Made by a program: the position numbers and the translations under genes. The notes under the pieces are model-generated. The model was not told where the DNA came from, searched no databases, and was given only the letters and a program-made list of their open reading frames with translations. Below are positions 40,148 through 48,166 of a stretch of 64,000 bases of DNA, piece by piece (the first letter of the stretch is position 1; every line of letters starts with the position of its first letter). The DNA comes from Streptomyces canus (GTDB lineage Bacteria > Actinomycetota > Actinomycetes > Streptomycetales > Streptomycetaceae). Location of the stretch: assembly GCF_041435015.1 (NCBI RefSeq), contig NZ_CP107989.1, forward strand, positions 6,386,001 through 6,450,000, read 5' to 3'.

Positions 40148-41043
40148 TGCCCGTTCAGGTCCTTGCCGAAGGAGCGGTGGGGTTTCTCGGCGGCGAGGAC
40201 GAAGCCGTGCCGCTGGTAGACCCGGCGGGCGGCGGCCAGGACGTCGTTGGTCCACAGGACCAGGTCCCGGTAGCCGACACCGCGCGCGAAGTCGACGACG
40301 GCCGCCACCAGCCGGTCCCCGATGCCGAGTCCACGCGCGTCGGGCTCGACGAGGAGCAGCCGCAGCCGGGCCGTGGCGGGCGCCTCGTCCCGTACGCACA
40401 TGACGCATCCCACCGGCCGACCGTCCAGCTCGGCGATCCACACCCGCTCCAGATGCGGATCGTGATCCTCCGCGAAGTCGGCGACGATCCTCGCGACCAG
40501 TCCCTCGTAGTCGGCGTTGAAGCCGTACTCGGCGGCGTAGAGGGCCGCGTTCCGGGCCACGATCCAGCCGAGGTCACCGGGTCGCGGCTCGCGCAGCAGG
40601 ACGTCCTCGCGGCGGGGCGGGCGGCCGTCGGACAGGAGCGTACGGACGGTCCGCATCGCCTCGGAGAGCCGGGGCCGGTCGGCGGAGGGGACGGTCGCGA
40701 GGAGCGCGCCCACCGATTCGTCGGCGCGCTCGGCGAGCAGCGCGGCGGTCTCCCGGCCGCGCGCGGTGAGCGCGACCCGGCGCCGGCGCGGATCACGGGC
40801 CGAGGTCGTGCGCTCGATCAGTCCGTCCTGCTCGAACTTGTTCAGAATCCGGCTCAAGTACCCTGCGTCCAGCGAGAGTTCGGTGCGCAGATCGGCCGCG
40901 TCGGTGCGCGGCGAGTGCGCGAGCTCGTAGAGCACACGGGACTCCGTGAGGGTGTACGGGGCGTAGAGCTGGCGGCTGTAGTCGAGGGCCCCGATGACGT
41001 TGGTGTAGAAGCGGTTGAAGGCGCGGATGTCCTGAACGGTCAT
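40111..41043 (-). CDS. MarR-GNAT fusion: regulator plus acetyltransferase
   Basis: Protein of 310 aa joining two domains. Residues 1-145 are a MarR winged helix (LTESRVLYELAHSPRTDAADL, LDAGYLSRILNKFEQDGLIER, DPRRRRVALTARGRE). Residues 146-310 are a GNAT domain with the CoA-binding LLLVEPDARGLGIGDRLV and VYQRHGFVLAAEK. The fusion is known in several bacteria; the usual guess is that the regulator senses the acetylated small molecule or acetyl-CoA state. Target genes unknown. The gene's 3' end is duplicated just downstream. Confidence 0.87.
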   Translation of the reverse strand: MTVQDIRAFNRFYTNVIGALDYSRQLYAPYTLTESRVLYELAHSPRTDAADLRTELSLDAGYLSRILNKFEQDGLIERTTSARDPRRRRVALTARGRETAALLAERADESVGALLATVPSADRPRLSEAMRTVRTLLSDGRPPRREDVLLREPRPGDLGWIVARNAALYAAEYGFNADYEGLVARIVADFAEDHDPHLERVWIAELDGRPVGCVMCVRDEAPATARLRLLLVEPDARGLGIGDRLVAAVVDFARGVGYRDLVLWTNDVLAAARRVYQRHGFVLAAEKPHRSFGKDLNGQDWRLDLTGTGE

Positions 41044-41121
41044 GATGCGGTCGACCCCCGGATGCTTGACTCAGTCAGAGATATCGATGGACTGAGCGTA
41101 GGACGTCCGCGCCTCCCGCGG

Positions 41122-41718
41122 CTACCCCTCGGTAGCGGGCCGGTAGACGCACACCTGGACGCCGGTCTTCCCGGTGACCGTGGACACCAGCTCGAACGGC
41201 CGCTTCCCGCCGTCCTCCGGGAAGATCGACTTGCCTCCGCCGAGCAGGACCGGCATCACGATGAGCTGGAGTTCGTCGACGAGCCCTTCGCTGATCAGCG
41301 TGCGGACGAGCGTGGGGCTGCCCATCATCGCCAGGTCACCGCCCTCGCGCTCACGCAGCGCACGGATCCGCGCGACGGCCTCGGAGCCCGGGATCCGCTC
41401 GGTGTTGTTCCAGGTCAGCTCTGAGTCGCCGAGGGTGTCCGTCACGACGTACTTCTTGAGGGAGTTCAGCCGGTCGGTGAACGGGTCCCCGGCGCGCTCC
41501 GGCCAGGCCCCCGCCATCGTCAGATACGTCCGCCGCCCGTACAGCAGCGCCTCGGCCCGCTCCATCCCCTCGGTGAACGCCGGTCCGAGCACCTCCTCGT
41601 CGAAGTACGGGTGCGACCAGCCGCCGTGCGCGAACCCGCCGTCGGTGTCCTCCTCGGGCCCGCCGGGCGCCTGCACGACGCCGTCCAGACTGATGAACTC
41701 ACTGACCACGATGCGCAT
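41122..41718 (-). CDS. Dihydrofolate reductase-fold (RibD C-terminal) protein
   Basis: Protein of 198 aa with the RibD_C/DHFR-like reductase fold: MRIVVSEFISLDGVVQAPGG at the start, LLYGRRTYLTMAGAWPE, then GGDLAMMGSPTLVRTLISEG and LIVMPVLLGGGKSIF. Proteins of this type bind NADPH but their substrates are mostly unknown; this is not the essential folate enzyme. The ATG follows a GGAGTGAG site. It lies 78 bp upstream of, and reads toward, nothing on its left except the MarR-GNAT promoter. Confidence 0.8.
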   Translation of the reverse strand: MRIVVSEFISLDGVVQAPGGPEEDTDGGFAHGGWSHPYFDEEVLGPAFTEGMERAEALLYGRRTYLTMAGAWPERAGDPFTDRLNSLKKYVVTDTLGDSELTWNNTERIPGSEAVARIRALREREGGDLAMMGSPTLVRTLISEGLVDELQLIVMPVLLGGGKSIFPEDGGKRPFELVSTVTGKTGVQVCVYRPATEG

Positions 41719-41964
41719 GGGACTCACTCCAGTTCCTGGTGGGTTACGGCATTGCAGACCGAGGTGGGGCGCGGAACTCATCGGTGCGGGGAGCGTACGG
41801 CGTCTTCGGGTTCAGCCCCACCAGAACCGTGTAGTCCGGGAACGGTGTCGGCGGACCGTCCATGAGCGGCGTCGACAGCGAACGAGGCTCTGGTGCCGCG
41901 GTGTTGAAGGGGTGCCCGCCCGATTTTCGGTGGACAAAGATCGTGCCGCCGACAGACTGATCCG

Positions 41965-42558
41965 ATGACCGCACAAGACGCCGCCACCGACCTTCGCCTC
42001 TACCTCCAGGACGCCCGCGACTCCCTGCTGCTGAAGATCGAGGGCCTCTCCGAGTACGACGTCCGCCGCCCCCTGACCCCGACCGGCACCAACCTCCTGG
42101 GACTGGTCAAGCACCTCACCGGTGCCGAGGCGATCTACTTCGGTGAGACCTTCGGCCGGCCGCTCCCCGGGGCCCAGCCGCTGTGGATCACCGGCGCCGC
42201 CGAACCGAACGCCGACCTGTGGGCGACCCCCGAGGAGACCCGCGAGGAGATCGTCGACGGCTACCGCCGGGCCTGCGCCCACGCGGACGAGACCCTCGAC
42301 ACTCTCCCCCTGGACACCGTGGGCCGCGTCCCCTGGCCCCCGCACTCCGAACTCACCCTCCACCGCATCCTGATCCACATGATCGCCGAGAGTCACCGCC
42401 ACGTCGGCCACGCCGACGTCGTACGCGAACTCGTCGACGGGTCGGTGGGGCAGCGGGCGGAGGGGGACAACGTGGCGCCCGGGGACGGAGATTGGTGGGA
42501 GCAGTACCGGAACCGGGTGGAGGAAGCGGCGAGGAAGGCTTCCGCGGCGGGCAACTGA
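41965..42558 (+). CDS. DinB/DUF664-like four-helix protein
   Basis: Protein of 197 aa of the DinB/YfiT-like metal-binding superfamily. The likely metal histidines are in LGLVKHLTGAE and in LIHMIAESHRHVGHADVV. Some relatives are thiol (mycothiol or bacillithiol) transferases and many are uncharacterised. No ribosome site precedes the ATG and a TGGACA hexamer lies 28 bp upstream, so a leaderless transcript is possible. Convergent with the LacI gene. Confidence 0.82.
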   Translation: MTAQDAATDLRLYLQDARDSLLLKIEGLSEYDVRRPLTPTGTNLLGLVKHLTGAEAIYFGETFGRPLPGAQPLWITGAAEPNADLWATPEETREEIVDGYRRACAHADETLDTLPLDTVGRVPWPPHSELTLHRILIHMIAESHRHVGHADVVRELVDGSVGQRAEGDNVAPGDGDWWEQYRNRVEEAARKASAAGN

Positions 42559-42623
42559 ACCCACCTGAGGGGCTGCGGCTGCCGCCGCGTGGGCGCGACC
42601 GGCCCCCACCCGCCCACGCCCCC

Positions 42624-43670
42624 TCAGCCCCGAGGCGCCCCCGACGACCCCCGCACCATCAGCTCCCCCCGAACCGTCGCGATCCCCCCGGGCGGCGGCT
42701 CCTCCCGTCCCATCGCGATCCGCCCCGCCCGGGCCCCCGCCTCCGCCAACGGCAACCGCACCGTCGTCAGGGCAGGCACCGCGTCGATGCTGAACGGCAG
42801 GTCGTCGAACCCGGCGACGGACACGTCGTCCGGAATCCGCAGCCCGGAGTCCCGCAGGGCCGCGCACGCGCCCAGCGCGACGGAGTCGTTCGCGGCCACG
42901 ACAGCCGTCAACGAGGGGTCCCGCCGCAGCAGTTCCAGCGTGGCCTCGTACCCGGACCGCCGGTCGTAGCGGCCATGGACGGTCCACCGCGGGTCCTCGG
43001 TGATCCCGTGCGCCTCCAGCGCCGCCCGGTGTCCCTCCAGCCGGTGCCGGGTCGTCGTGCGCTCCTCCGGCCCCGCGATGTACCCGAGCCGCCGGTGTCC
43101 GAGCCCGATGAGGTGCTCGGTGAGTTCCTTGCCCCCGCCCCGGTTGTCGAAGGTCAGCGCGAACGCCCCGGTCTCCGGCGCCGGCGGCCGCCCGCACAGC
43201 ACGATCCGCGTCCCGGCGTCAGCGAGCTTGCGCAGCTTGGCGGACATCGCGGCCTTGTGTGGCGCGTCCTCCACCGCCCCACCCGTGAGGACGACCGCCG
43301 CCGCCCGCTGCCGCTGCAGCAGGGTGAGATACGTCAGCTCCCGCTCCGGAGAGCCCCCCGTGTTGCAGACGACGCCGAGCCGCTCACCGCCCGCGCGCCC
43401 GCCCGGCCCCCCGATCTCCGACTGGATGGCACCGGCCATGATCCCGAAGAAGGGGTCCGCGATGTCGTTCACGAGGATCCCGACCAGATCCGACGTGGCG
43501 GCGGCGAGCGAGCTCGCGGGACCGTTGAGCACGTAGTCCAGCTCGTCCACGGCCCGCAGCACCCGCTCACGCGTGGTCGCGGCCACGGGGTAGTTCCCGT
43601 TCAACACGCGCGACACCGTCGCGGGGGAGACCTGGGCGCGGGCCGCCACGTCCGCCAGGGTCACCGTCAT
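42624..43670 (-). CDS. LacI-family regulator of the DUF993 sugar operon
   Basis: LacI-type repressor of 348 aa. Helix-turn-helix and hinge are clear (LADVAARAQVSPATVSRVLN, residues 4-23), followed by a periplasmic-binding-protein-like sugar domain ending in DDLPFSIDAVPALTTVR. It is divergent from the Gfo/Idh/MocA gene with 265 bp between starts and an AAGCGCTT-centred operator in the gap, so it likely represses that operon. GGAGG lies 8 bp before the ATG, which removes 44 upstream codons of open frame. Confidence 0.88.
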   Translation of the reverse strand: MTVTLADVAARAQVSPATVSRVLNGNYPVAATTRERVLRAVDELDYVLNGPASSLAAATSDLVGILVNDIADPFFGIMAGAIQSEIGGPGGRAGGERLGVVCNTGGSPERELTYLTLLQRQRAAAVVLTGGAVEDAPHKAAMSAKLRKLADAGTRIVLCGRPPAPETGAFALTFDNRGGGKELTEHLIGLGHRRLGYIAGPEERTTTRHRLEGHRAALEAHGITEDPRWTVHGRYDRRSGYEATLELLRRDPSLTAVVAANDSVALGACAALRDSGLRIPDDVSVAGFDDLPFSIDAVPALTTVRLPLAEAGARAGRIAMGREEPPPGGIATVRGELMVRGSSGAPRG

Positions 43671-43856
43671 CTCGTTGTCCTCCGGTCGCGCGCCGCAGCG
43701 CATCTCAGTCGTACTCCGTCGTACACGCGGGCACCAAGGTCCCGGTTCCGGGCCGACCTTAAGGCCATGACGCCCAGCTGTTCGCCCCCTCGAACAACTC
43801 ACCCGGTTCGCGGTCTTGTCCAGACCGCTGCTCAGAGGCTAGCTTCTTCCTAGATA

Positions 43857-43868
43857 GAAAGCGCTTGC
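43857..43868. promoter_or_regulatory. LacI-type operator before the sugar operon
   Basis: GAAAGCGCTTGC is a near-perfect palindrome with the central CG flanked by AAG/CTT, the classic LacI/GalR-family form. It lies 67-79 bp before the dehydrogenase GTG. Binding by the divergent LacI protein is inferred. Confidence 0.7.
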
Positions 43869-43935
43869 TGTAACGCTCATCAGTGGAGCGTGCGCGGCGC
43901 GCACGACCGCGTACGACTCCTACGAAGGGAATGAC

Positions 43936-45093
43936 GTGACACGCAAGACGGTGCGTATCGCCATGAACGGTGTGACGGGGCGCATGGGCTACCGCCAGCA
44001 CCTCGTCCGCTCGATCCTCGCGATCCGCGAGCAGGGCGGTCTCGACCTGGGTGACGGCACGGTGCTGTGGCCCGAGCCGATCCTGGTGGGCCGCCGTGAG
44101 CACGCGCTCAAGGCGCTCGCCGAGCAGCACGGCCTGCGTCTGGACAACATCTCCACCGACGTGGACGCGGTCCTGGCCGACCCGACCGTCGAGATCTACT
44201 TCGACGCTCAGGTGACCTCCGCGCGCGAGGAGGCCATCAAGAAGGCGATCGCCGCCGGCAAGCACGTCTACACCGAGAAGCCCACCGCCACCGGCCTCGA
44301 CGGCGCCCTGGAGCTGGCCCGTCTCGCCAACGAGAAGGGCATCAAGCACGGCGTCGTCCAGGACAAGCTCTTCCTCCCCGGCCTGCTCAAGCTGAAGCGC
44401 CTCATCGACGGCGGCTTCTTCGGCCGGATCCTCTCGATCCGCGGCGAGTTCGGCTACTGGGTCTTCGAGGGCGACTGGCAGACCGCCCAGCGCCCCTCGT
44501 GGAACTACCGGGCCGAGGACGGCGGTGGCATCGTTGTCGACATGTTCCCGCACTGGGAGTACGTGCTCCACGAGCTCTTCGGCCGGGTGAAGTCCGTCCA
44601 GGCCCTCACCGCCACCCACATCCCGCAGCGCTGGGACGAGAACGACAAGCCGTACGACGCCACCGCCGACGACGCGGCCTACGGCATCTTCGAGCTCGAG
44701 GGCGGCGCCATCGCCCAGATCAACTCCTCCTGGACCGTCCGCGTCAACCGCGACGAGCTCGTGGAGTTCCAGGTCGACGGCACCGAGGGCTCCGCCGTCG
44801 CCGGTCTGCGCAACTGCCGCGTCCAGCACCGCAGCGCCACCCCCAAGCCGGTCTGGAACCCGGACATCCCCGCCACCGAGGTCTTCCGCGACCAGTGGCA
44901 GGAGGTCCCGGACAACGCCGAGTTCGACAACGGCTTCAAGGCGCAGTGGGAGCTCTTCCTCAAGCACGTCTACGCCGACGCCCCCTACCAGTGGGACCTC
45001 CTGGCCGGCGCCCGCGGCGTCCAGCTCGCCGAACTGGGCCTGAAGTCCTCGGCCGAGGGCCGCCGTTTCGACGTACCGGAGATCTCGCTGTGA
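43936..45093 (+). CDS. Gfo/Idh/MocA-family oxidoreductase
   Basis: NAD(P)-dependent sugar or inositol dehydrogenase-like protein of 385 aa. The N-terminal Rossmann segment MNGVTGRMGYRQHLVRSIL has a GxxGxxG-type loop. The EKPTATGLDGALELARLAN motif supplies the family's EKP lysine, and the C-terminal alpha/beta domain contains WNYRAEDGGGIVVDMFPHW with the expected catalytic Asp and His. The GTG start follows GAAGGGA. First gene of a three-gene operon; its stop overlaps the next start. Confidence 0.9.
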   Translation: MTRKTVRIAMNGVTGRMGYRQHLVRSILAIREQGGLDLGDGTVLWPEPILVGRREHALKALAEQHGLRLDNISTDVDAVLADPTVEIYFDAQVTSAREEAIKKAIAAGKHVYTEKPTATGLDGALELARLANEKGIKHGVVQDKLFLPGLLKLKRLIDGGFFGRILSIRGEFGYWVFEGDWQTAQRPSWNYRAEDGGGIVVDMFPHWEYVLHELFGRVKSVQALTATHIPQRWDENDKPYDATADDAAYGIFELEGGAIAQINSSWTVRVNRDELVEFQVDGTEGSAVAGLRNCRVQHRSATPKPVWNPDIPATEVFRDQWQEVPDNAEFDNGFKAQWELFLKHVYADAPYQWDLLAGARGVQLAELGLKSSAEGRRFDVPEISL

Positions 45094-46244
45094 CGATCCG
45101 ACTCCCCGACTTCAAGGGGGGCTTCAGGGCCTACGAGCCCCGCCAGGAGCCCTTCGCCGCCACGCCCGGCACCCCCTTCACCTCCCGTACGGTCTTCTCG
45201 GCGGCGCACGTCGTCGCCGACCCGTTCGCCGACTCCACGCCGGACTCCCCGGCCGTCGTCGACTGGGACGCCACCCTCGCCTTCCGCCGCCACCTGTGGT
45301 CGCACGGGCTCGGGGTCGCCGAGGCGATGGACACCGCCCAGCGCGGGATGGGACTGGACTGGGCGGGCGCGGCCGAGCTGATCCGCCGCAGCGCCGCCGA
45401 GGCCACGTCGGTCGGCGGCCTCATCGCCTGCGGTGTCGGCACCGACCAGCTCACCGGCCCCGCGACCCTGGACGAGGTCCGGGCCGCCTACGAGGAGCAG
45501 CTCGCCCTCGTCGAGGAGTCCGGCGCGCAGGCCATCCTGATGGCCTCCCGGGCCCTCGCGGCGGCCGCCAAGGGCCCCGAGGACTACCTCGAGGTCTACG
45601 GCCACCTCCTGCGCCAGTCCGCCGAGCCGGTCGTCCTGCACTGGTTGGGCCCGATGTTCGACCCGGCCCTGGAGGGCTACTGGGGGTCGAGCGACCTGGA
45701 CGCCGCGACGGACACCTTCCTCGAGGTCATCGCGGCCCACCCCGACAAGGTCGACGGCATCAAGGTCTCGCTCCTGGAGGCGCGGCGCGAGATCGACATC
45801 CGCCGCCGGCTCCCGCAGGGCGTCCGCTGCTACACGGGCGACGACTTCAACTACCCCGAGCTGATCGCGGGCGACGAGCAGGGCTTCAGCCACGCCCTGC
45901 TGGGCATCTTCGACCCGCTGGGCCCGCTGGCGGCCGAGGCGGTCCGCGTCCTGGACACCGGTGACGCCAAGGGTTTCCGCGAACTCCTCGACCCCACCGT
46001 CGAGTTGTCCCGCCATCTCTTCCAGGCACCCACCCGCTTCTACAAGACGGGCGTGGTCTTCCTGGCCTGGCTGGCCGGCCACCAGTCGCACTTCACGATG
46101 GTCGGCGGCCTCCAGTCGGCCCGCTCCCTCCCGCACTTCGCGCGCGCCTACGAACTCGCCGACGGCCTGGGCCTGTTCCCGGACCCGAAGCTGGCGGAGG
46201 AGCGGATGAAGAACCTGCTGTCCCTGTACGGGGTGACCCAGTGA
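45090..46244 (+). CDS. DUF993 protein, DHDPS-like aldolase candidate
   Basis: Protein of 384 aa that I recognise as DUF993, a dihydrodipicolinate-synthase-like TIM barrel without a settled reaction. K225 in DKVDGIKVSLLEA is at the spot where class I DHDPS-type aldolases place the Schiff-base lysine (GIK motif), and GDDFNYPELIAGDEQG follows where the product pocket lies. This suggests a lyase acting on a 2-keto or 3-keto sugar acid made by the upstream dehydrogenase. GTG overlaps the preceding stop; the next gene overlaps by 4 bp. Function inferred. Confidence 0.78.
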   Translation: MTIRLPDFKGGFRAYEPRQEPFAATPGTPFTSRTVFSAAHVVADPFADSTPDSPAVVDWDATLAFRRHLWSHGLGVAEAMDTAQRGMGLDWAGAAELIRRSAAEATSVGGLIACGVGTDQLTGPATLDEVRAAYEEQLALVEESGAQAILMASRALAAAAKGPEDYLEVYGHLLRQSAEPVVLHWLGPMFDPALEGYWGSSDLDAATDTFLEVIAAHPDKVDGIKVSLLEARREIDIRRRLPQGVRCYTGDDFNYPELIAGDEQGFSHALLGIFDPLGPLAAEAVRVLDTGDAKGFRELLDPTVELSRHLFQAPTRFYKTGVVFLAWLAGHQSHFTMVGGLQSARSLPHFARAYELADGLGLFPDPKLAEERMKNLLSLYGVTQ

Positions 46245-47071
46245 CCGACCTGTCCCGCTTCTCCATCAACCAGATGACGGTCAAGCAGCTGTCACTGCCG
46301 GAACTGGTCGAAGCCTGCGGCCGGTTGGGCGTCGTCAACGTCGGTCTGTGGCGCGAGCCCGTCCAGACGTACGGCCTGGAGGCGACGGCCAAGCTGATCC
46401 GCGACGCGGGTCTGACCGTCACCACGCTGTGCCGGGGCGGCTTCTTCACGGCGATCGACCCGGACGAGCGGGCCGTGGCGCTGGACGACAACCGGCGCGC
46501 GGTCGACGAGGCGGCGACGCTGGGCACCGACACCCTGGTGCTGGTCTCCGGCGGTCTCCCGGCCGGCTCCAAGGACCTGCACGGCGCCCGCGAACGCATC
46601 GCGGACGCCCTGTCCGTCCTGGGACCGTACGCCGAGGAGCACGGGGTGAAGCTGGCCATCGAGCCGCTGCACCCCATGTACGCCTCGGACCGCTGTGTGG
46701 TCTCGACGCTCACCCAGGCCCTCGACCTGGCGGAGCGCTTCCCCGCCCAGCAGGTCGGCGTCACGGTGGACACGTACCACATCTGGTGGGACGACAACGC
46801 GCCCGCGCAGATCGCCCGCGCGGGCGCCGCCGGCCGTATCCACACCTTCCAGCTCGCGGACTGGACGACCCCGCTGCCGGAGGGAGTGCTGAACGGTCGC
46901 GGACAGATCGGCGACGGCGCGATCGACATGCGGGAGTGGCAGCGGTACGTCGAGGCGGCCGGCTACACGGGCGCGATCGAGGTCGAACTGTTCAACGACG
47001 CGCTGTGGGCCCGGGACGGCCGTGAGGTGCTCGCCGAGACCGCCGAACGGTTCGTGGCGAACACCCTGTGA
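46241..47071 (+). CDS. Sugar phosphate isomerase/epimerase (TIM barrel)
   Basis: TIM barrel of 276 aa of the IolE/IolI/xylose-isomerase group. Metal-ligand strands are visible: KLAIEPLHPMYAS (Glu), VTVDTYHIWWDD (Asp, His), FQLADW and IEVELFND (Glu). It is the third gene of the operon, GTG overlapping the DUF993 stop (GTGA), and is followed 5 bp later by a strong terminator. With the dehydrogenase and DUF993 protein it makes a plausible oxidise-isomerise-cleave route for a sugar not identifiable from sequence. No transporter is present. Confidence 0.85.
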   Translation: MTDLSRFSINQMTVKQLSLPELVEACGRLGVVNVGLWREPVQTYGLEATAKLIRDAGLTVTTLCRGGFFTAIDPDERAVALDDNRRAVDEAATLGTDTLVLVSGGLPAGSKDLHGARERIADALSVLGPYAEEHGVKLAIEPLHPMYASDRCVVSTLTQALDLAERFPAQQVGVTVDTYHIWWDDNAPAQIARAGAAGRIHTFQLADWTTPLPEGVLNGRGQIGDGAIDMREWQRYVEAAGYTGAIEVELFNDALWARDGREVLAETAERFVANTL

Positions 47072-47075
47072 AGCG

Positions 47076-47114
47076 GGGGCCGGAGGGGAACCTCGGGAGT
47101 TCCCCTCCGGCCCC
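47076..47114 (+). terminator. Terminator of the DUF993 sugar operon
   Basis: Perfect 16-bp stem, GGGGCCGGAGGGGAAC (47076-47091) with GTTCCCCTCCGGCCCC (47099-47114), 7-nt loop. It starts 5 bp after the last stop codon. No T-run follows, as is common in Streptomyces. Confidence 0.9.
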
Positions 47115-47119
47115 GTCCG

Positions 47120-47411
47120 GAGCCCCTGCGGATTCCGGAAAACCGTCGTGAACGCGCGGTCGAAGCGCCGTGCCGCCAGGTCCGCGCGCTGGATCGACAG
47201 TGGACGGTGGCACCTTCCAGGCCGTCGATCCAGGGATTCCACTCGGCCATTAGCACCCAGTCCGCGAGGTCGTCCGACACCGGATCGCCGCCTCCCCAAC
47301 GCCCCGCCTCCGCCTCCCTGACCGCGCACCACACGGCCTTCCCGACGGGGTCGGAAAAAAATCCGGAGAGTCGTACAACCCTCTCCTGACCTCGCGGGTC
47401 GTACGTGGCAT
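47120..47411 (-). pseudogene. Frameshifted small gene relic, minus strand
   Basis: Minus-strand reading starts at an ATG at 47411 (MPRTTREVRRGLYDSPDFF) and, if one base is added in the T7 run near 47355, continues as SDPVGKAVWCAVREAEAG and DDLADWVLMAEWNPWIDGLE. A further frame change near 47200 gives IQRADLAARRFDRAFTTVF. Each piece has coding-like composition; no single frame holds them. Family not recognised. It could be a pseudogene or a base-call error in a homopolymer plus a relic. Confidence 0.35.
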
Positions 47412-47469
47412 CAGGACTCTTGGAGGGGGATCTGGGGGGATCGCGGGGGTTCTGATGGGGAGGGAAACC

Positions 47470-47502
47470 CGAGGGGGCCCGGTCATCGACCGGGCCCCCT
47501 CG
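47470..47502. terminator. Strong hairpin between relic genes
   Basis: Perfect 15-bp stem, CGAGGGGGCCCGGTC (47470-47484) with GACCGGGCCCCCTCG (47488-47502), 3-nt loop. No intact gene ends beside it; the nearest leftward stop (rbsD) is 275 bp away. It probably served one of the degraded genes on either side. Confidence 0.75.
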
Positions 47503-47545
47503 AAATGCGCGGGTGGGTGTCGGTGCCCGCCCCTACCGTTCCCCC

Positions 47546-47799
47546 ATGACTCCTGAGCACGGCCTGCCCGGGCTGTCTCGCCGACCAGGGCTACCGGGTC
47601 CGCGACGAGGAAGCCTTCGTCGCCTTCGTCGATTCCCGTCCGATGAACGCCCCCGCACCCGACCACGCGCGCGTGGACCGCGCCCTGGGCAACGCCCACA
47701 CCACCCGCACGGCGCCCGGTCGAGACCGTACGGGAGCCGATCCGGCTGGAGCTGTGCGCCGCCCTGGTACTGGACGTCAGAAGAACACCCCGCACCTGA
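47546..47799 (+). pseudogene. Frameshifted small gene relic with CPGC motif
   Basis: A plus-strand ATG at 47546 reads MTPEH. One extra base then shifts to a frame reading CPGCLADQGYRVRDEEAF and on to DHARVDRALGNAHTTRTA. A second shift gives VETVREPIRLELCAALVLDV and a stop at 47797-47799. GC-rich third positions continue across all three pieces, so I read one broken gene of about 80 codons. Its end overlaps the rbsD 3' end. Not recognised. Confidence 0.35.
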
Positions 47800-48166
47800 G
47801 GAGCACGTTCGCGTACGGCCGGGCCTCACCCGTGCGCACGACCAGCCGCGCGCCCGCCGACAGCTCCTTGAGCTTCTCGTGGGTGACCAGGTGCAGTTCG
47901 GGGAGCCGGCTGTCCAGCAGTTCCGCGGCCGCGGGATTGGCGCCCCGCACCTCCTCCGCCGCCGTCCCCCCTTCCACGACCAGCTCGGCGAGCAGCCCGT
48001 CGAGGACCTCCGCGAAGGACGGCACCCCGGCCCTGAAGGCCAGGTCGACCACGCGCGGCCCGTCGGGGATCGGCATCCCGGCGTCGCACACCAGCACCCC
48101 GTCCCCGTGCCCCAGCTCGGCGAGCGCGCCGGAGAGATGACGGTTCAGTATTCCGGCCTTCTTCAT
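47777..48166 (-). CDS. rbsD: D-ribose pyranase RbsD
   Basis: RbsD/FucU mutarotase of 129 aa that interconverts ribose pyranose and furanose forms before phosphorylation. The N-terminal MKKAGILNRHLSGALAELGHGD carries the family histidine (NRH), and the C-terminal RTGEARPYANVLLRCGV matches the closing motif. It overlaps rbsK by 4 bp (ATGA) and is the last gene of the ribose operon. Confidence 0.93.
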   Translation of the reverse strand: MKKAGILNRHLSGALAELGHGDGVLVCDAGMPIPDGPRVVDLAFRAGVPSFAEVLDGLLAELVVEGGTAAEEVRGANPAAAELLDSRLPELHLVTHEKLKELSAGARLVVRTGEARPYANVLLRCGVFF

